DNA of 35,539 nt, from positions 1 through 35,539 of the forward strand of contig JADCJN010000079.1 in assembly GCA_020247005.1 (NCBI GenBank). The letters run 5' to 3'. Below the pieces are notes generated by a model that was given only the letters and a program-made list of their open reading frames with translations, did not search any database and was not told the DNA's origin. Every line of letters begins with the position of its first letter. Positions within the stretch are counted from its first letter, which is position 1. Of this stretch, positions 33,891-35,539 are shown one piece after another. This DNA is from Silvanigrellales bacterium. Its GTDB lineage: Bacteria; Bdellovibrionota_B; Oligoflexia; Silvanigrellales; Silvanigrellaceae. Position numbers and translations under genes: made by a program.

Positions 33891-34232
33891 TTAGGAGACG
33901 GCCAAACCAAAGGCGCTGCTGAGTGCCGTTGTCAGCGCTGTAGCATCGCGCGCCGAGAGTTGTCCGAGGGAGCGGACAATCTGGTCTTCATCAAGCGTGA
34001 AGAGCTTGAGGCGCACGAGACAAGGAACGGCGAGACCCGCGGCGCTCAGGTCGAGTAACGGAACGTCGAGAGGCCACGTCTCGGAGAAGCTCGAAGTGAC
34101 CATGGCGAGAATGGCACGGCCCGGGCTCAGCGCCCCAGGCCGCGAAAGCACCACCGCAGGACGCCGCTTCGCGGCGAGCCTGTCGGTGAAGGGGAAGGGC
34201 ACGACGACAACAGCGAACGCCTCAAAGTCCAC
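33891..34232 (-). CDS. MazF/PemK-type endoribonuclease toxin, 113 aa
   Basis: The N-terminal VVVVPFPFTDRLAAKRRPAVVLS is the standard PemK/MazF opening (strand, PFPF, then the Arg-Pro-Ala-Val-Val motif), and AMVTSSFSETWPLDVPL is the second conserved block. Such toxins cut single-stranded mRNA at short sequences. The start is a GTG at 34232 with AGAGG nearby. It overlaps the end of the antitoxin gene by 11 bases, as expected of a two-gene operon with the antitoxin first. Confidence 0.86.
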   Translation of the reverse strand: MDFEAFAVVVVPFPFTDRLAAKRRPAVVLSRPGALSPGRAILAMVTSSFSETWPLDVPLLDLSAAGLAVPCLVRLKLFTLDEDQIVRSLGQLSARDATALTTALSSAFGLAVS

Positions 34233-34464
34233 TGAAGGCCTCTTCGTCTTCGGGCGAATTCCATTCGGTCAGCGTTGTCTCGACGGCAGAGAGATAGGCC
34301 ACATCGAGAGGCGTGGCCTTTTTCAACACGACTTCGCCTTGTTCTGTCAAAATGAAGCGGACCTTGTCGCCGGCTTTGAGCTGAAGACGGTCTCGCACCT
34401 CGCGTGGAATGGTTGCTTGGAACTTCGAGGTCAGGCTGGAAACCGTGAGCTTGGGCGCGGCCAC
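34222..34464 (-). CDS. AbrB/MazE-type antitoxin, 80 aa
   Basis: The N-terminal half contains SKFQATIPREVRDRLQLKAG followed by DKVRFI, the swapped-hairpin SpoVT/AbrB DNA-binding fold of MazE-like antitoxins. The C-terminal ~30 residues (ETTLTEWNSPEDEEAFSGL) are acidic and probably wrap and block the toxin. The start is a GTG at 34464 with AGGAG six bases upstream. The protein should bind its own promoter, where two inverted repeats overlap a consensus -10 box at 34505-34531. Confidence 0.86.
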   Translation of the reverse strand: MAAPKLTVSSLTSKFQATIPREVRDRLQLKAGDKVRFILTEQGEVVLKKATPLDVAYLSAVETTLTEWNSPEDEEAFSGL

Positions 34465-34504
34465 TGTGTTCTCCTTGGCGTGGAAGGCCTCATAAGTAAA
34501 AGTA

Positions 34505-34531
34505 ATACTGTATTATAGTATGCCAGCATAC
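34505..34531 (-). promoter_or_regulatory. Promoter/operator of toxin-antitoxin operon
   Basis: On the minus strand a perfect -10 box TATAAT (34512-34517) lies ~48 bases before the antitoxin start. A 17-base near-palindrome (34505-34521, ATACT...AGTAT, one mismatch) spans it, and a perfect inverted repeat GTATGC-CA-GCATAC (34518-34531) lies in the spacer. Both suit binding of the AbrB-like antitoxin. The -35 region is weak (TCGTGT), typical of a repressed promoter. Confidence 0.65.
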
Positions 34532-34576
34532 CACACACGAGAAGTCCACGTGTTTTCACACTCTCGATAAGGCCTT

Positions 34577-35368
34577 TTAGAAACGCCTGCCTGAATCAAA
34601 ACGCACACGCGCCGTGGTTCGCGCTTTCGCCCGGCGTTGAGGTTGTTTTTGTTCGGGAGCAACGGGCATCACCAAATCTTCGGGCACGGCGCTTGGGGTT
34701 TGGACCGCACGCGAAAACCAAGCAGACCTCGGGTTTGCATGGCCAGCAGCGGGCACGTCCAGACGCAGGGCTCTGAGCACGACGGCGACCTCAGAAAGCG
34801 ACGTCTCAAGCCCCTCGATGCGAGGAAACAAAGACTCGACGGCCGCTTCGATGCGCGACAAACCGTCGGCAGAAATTTCGCTTTGCCTCAGGGTTTCTGC
34901 GCGGCTCAGGTCACCACCATAACCGAAGTGTGCTCCAGTTTTGCGGGGAGGTATGGCAGGTGGAACAGAAAAAGGCTCCAGGGGACGCTCCACGGGAACA
35001 CTTTCAGCAAACGGACTCTCGAACGGAGTCAGAAAGGGATCGTCTGGACGACCCCGTGCGCCAAGCCTCTCGGCCTCCTTGGCACTTTTGTTTCGATCCC
35101 CTGTGGGCGGCAGGGGGAGGGGAACGTAGCTCGGTGGGCGGGTGTACACCACAGCCCGCTGAACCCGTGCCATATCGTCGATTTCGTCGCGCCGATAGAA
35201 AATACGCCACCGAGCGCCCACGCGCCGCCTGACGTGCGACAACGTGCCTTTGGACGTCAATTGCGAAAGACGGGCAAGGCTGACGCCCAGGGCCTGTGAA
35301 GCCTCAGTGACGTCCACCGTGTGAACATCGTCTTGCGGGGTGTGGTTGGTTTCTTCGTCTAGGGCCAT
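34577..35368 (-). CDS. Helix-turn-helix DNA-binding protein, 263 aa
   Basis: The N-terminal ~70 residues (VDVTEASQALGVSLARLSQL, then LSHVRRRVGARWRIFYRRDEI) look like a MerR- or excisionase-type winged helix: helix-turn-helix followed by a wing and the R-x-F/Y pattern. The middle ~120 residues are Pro-rich and disordered (YVPLPLPPTG). A short amphipathic stretch follows (LSRIEAAVESLFPRIEGLE), probably a coiled coil for oligomerisation. The C-terminus is basic. The ATG at 35368 has GGAGG eight bases upstream; a TTG at 35383 is in frame but weak. No partner gene is visible; a DNA-binding regulator or chromosome-organising role is only a guess. Confidence 0.7.
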   Translation of the reverse strand: MALDEETNHTPQDDVHTVDVTEASQALGVSLARLSQLTSKGTLSHVRRRVGARWRIFYRRDEIDDMARVQRAVVYTRPPSYVPLPLPPTGDRNKSAKEAERLGARGRPDDPFLTPFESPFAESVPVERPLEPFSVPPAIPPRKTGAHFGYGGDLSRAETLRQSEISADGLSRIEAAVESLFPRIEGLETSLSEVAVVLRALRLDVPAAGHANPRSAWFSRAVQTPSAVPEDLVMPVAPEQKQPQRRAKARTTARVRFDSGRRF

Positions 35369-35404
35369 GCCAGCGTCCTCCAAAGGGGGTGCCGCGGGAG
35401 CATA

Positions 35405-35526
35405 TCAGAGGCTTTGCGACGCCGTGAACGTCAAGAGCTGAAAACGACTCGTGACGGTGGACTCCACGCCCGGCGTCTTTTCGGCCTTTCCCCGCCCCCA
35501 TTGTTGAACGTAGACGGCGCCGTACT
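35405..35526 (-). CDS. C-terminal fragment of an unknown protein, truncated by contig end
   Basis: Reading leftward from the contig end, a frame stays open from 35526 to the stop TGA at 35405-35407. It gives about 40 residues ending in VYVQQWGRGKAEKTPG and then TSRFQLLTFTASQSL. The frame is continuous and composition is normal, so it may be the end of a real gene, but the piece is short. It is 36 bases upstream of the helix-turn-helix gene on the same strand and could share its operon. Confidence 0.4.
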
Positions 35527-35539
35527 AGATCGGAAGAGC
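35527..35539. other. Illumina adapter sequence at contig end
   Basis: The last 13 bases, AGATCGGAAGAGC, are identical to the beginning of the Illumina TruSeq adapter. They are not genomic, so the true sequence stops at or before 35526. Confidence 0.93.

Noticed and set aside
33809-33922. Short plus-strand frame reading [20 protein letters not shown]
   Set aside because: It starts inside the oxidase gene, runs through a strong terminator and has no ribosome site.
35304-35501. 65-residue minus-strand frame overlapping the helix-turn-helix gene start
   Set aside because: It overlaps a well-supported gene and is in a frame without codon support; the neighbouring frame ending at 35405 fits better.
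1-35526. tRNA, rRNA, insertion sequences and prophage genes
   Set aside because: I looked for cloverleaf ends, transposase motifs and phage proteins in the gaps and saw none; a dedicated scan could still find a weak case.

Overview
The window looks like chromosomal DNA from a Gram-negative bacterium of moderately high G+C (about 57% in a line I counted). It encodes an O-antigen-ligase-type membrane protein, outer-membrane/lipoprotein genes, a bacterioferritin relative and a motility-related protein. The EF-G is of the type shared by Spirochaetes, Planctomycetes, delta-proteobacteria and mitochondria. With FHA-GGDEF signalling and P-domain secreted proteases, I infer a delta-proteobacterium-like or Bdellovibrionota-like lineage; this is not proven by the sequence. 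The last 13 bases match the start of the Illumina TruSeq adapter, so the window is probably a contig that runs to its physical end.

Layout. 1-5.3 kb: a small unknown gene, a convergent HEAGH zinc-protease-like gene, then two overlapping half-transporters that together look like a split eukaryotic-style MRP (ABCC) exporter. 5.4-8.8 kb: long-form serA, an FHA-GGDEF diguanylate cyclase and a small exported protein. 8.7-11.2 kb (minus strand): MFS efflux protein, DUF177/YceD-like protein and a small lipoprotein in a tight operon. 11.3-12.1 kb: yajQ (cyclic-di-GMP binding) with flbD. 12.3-14 kb: secreted HExxH protease with a P-domain. 14-15.7 kb (minus): outer-membrane-barrel-like protein overlapping a diheme cytochrome c lipoprotein. 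15.9-19.8 kb: a 1017-residue helical-repeat protein, a small unknown protein and a STAS/zinc-ribbon protein. 19.8-24.4 kb (minus): a 5'-shortened alpha/beta hydrolase, a HEPN/MNT toxin-antitoxin pair, recA and leucyl aminopeptidase. 24.5-29.4 kb: ddl, a PLD-family protein and EF-G. 29.7-31.7 kb: a bacterioferritin homologue without its metal site and an O-antigen ligase. 31.6-32 kb: a decayed gene remnant. 32-33.8 kb: DUF1428 protein and flavin amine oxidase. 33.9-35.5 kb (minus): MazEF-type toxin-antitoxin, a helix-turn-helix protein and the end of a truncated gene.

Gene packing is tight. ATGA overlaps join the two ABC subunits, MFS/DUF177 and barrel/cytochrome. Several convergent pairs overlap at their stops, and one divergent pair shares a CATG for both start codons. 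Most of the window is ordinary chromosome; the accessory signals are the two toxin-antitoxin modules and the damaged genes beside or near them.

The points most worth a second look are the asymmetric split MRP-type transporter, the bacterioferritin that has lost nearly every ferroxidase ligand, the HEPN/MNT pair abutting a hydrolase that lacks its N-terminus, the relic gene with a single-base lesion, and the barrel-cytochrome pair.
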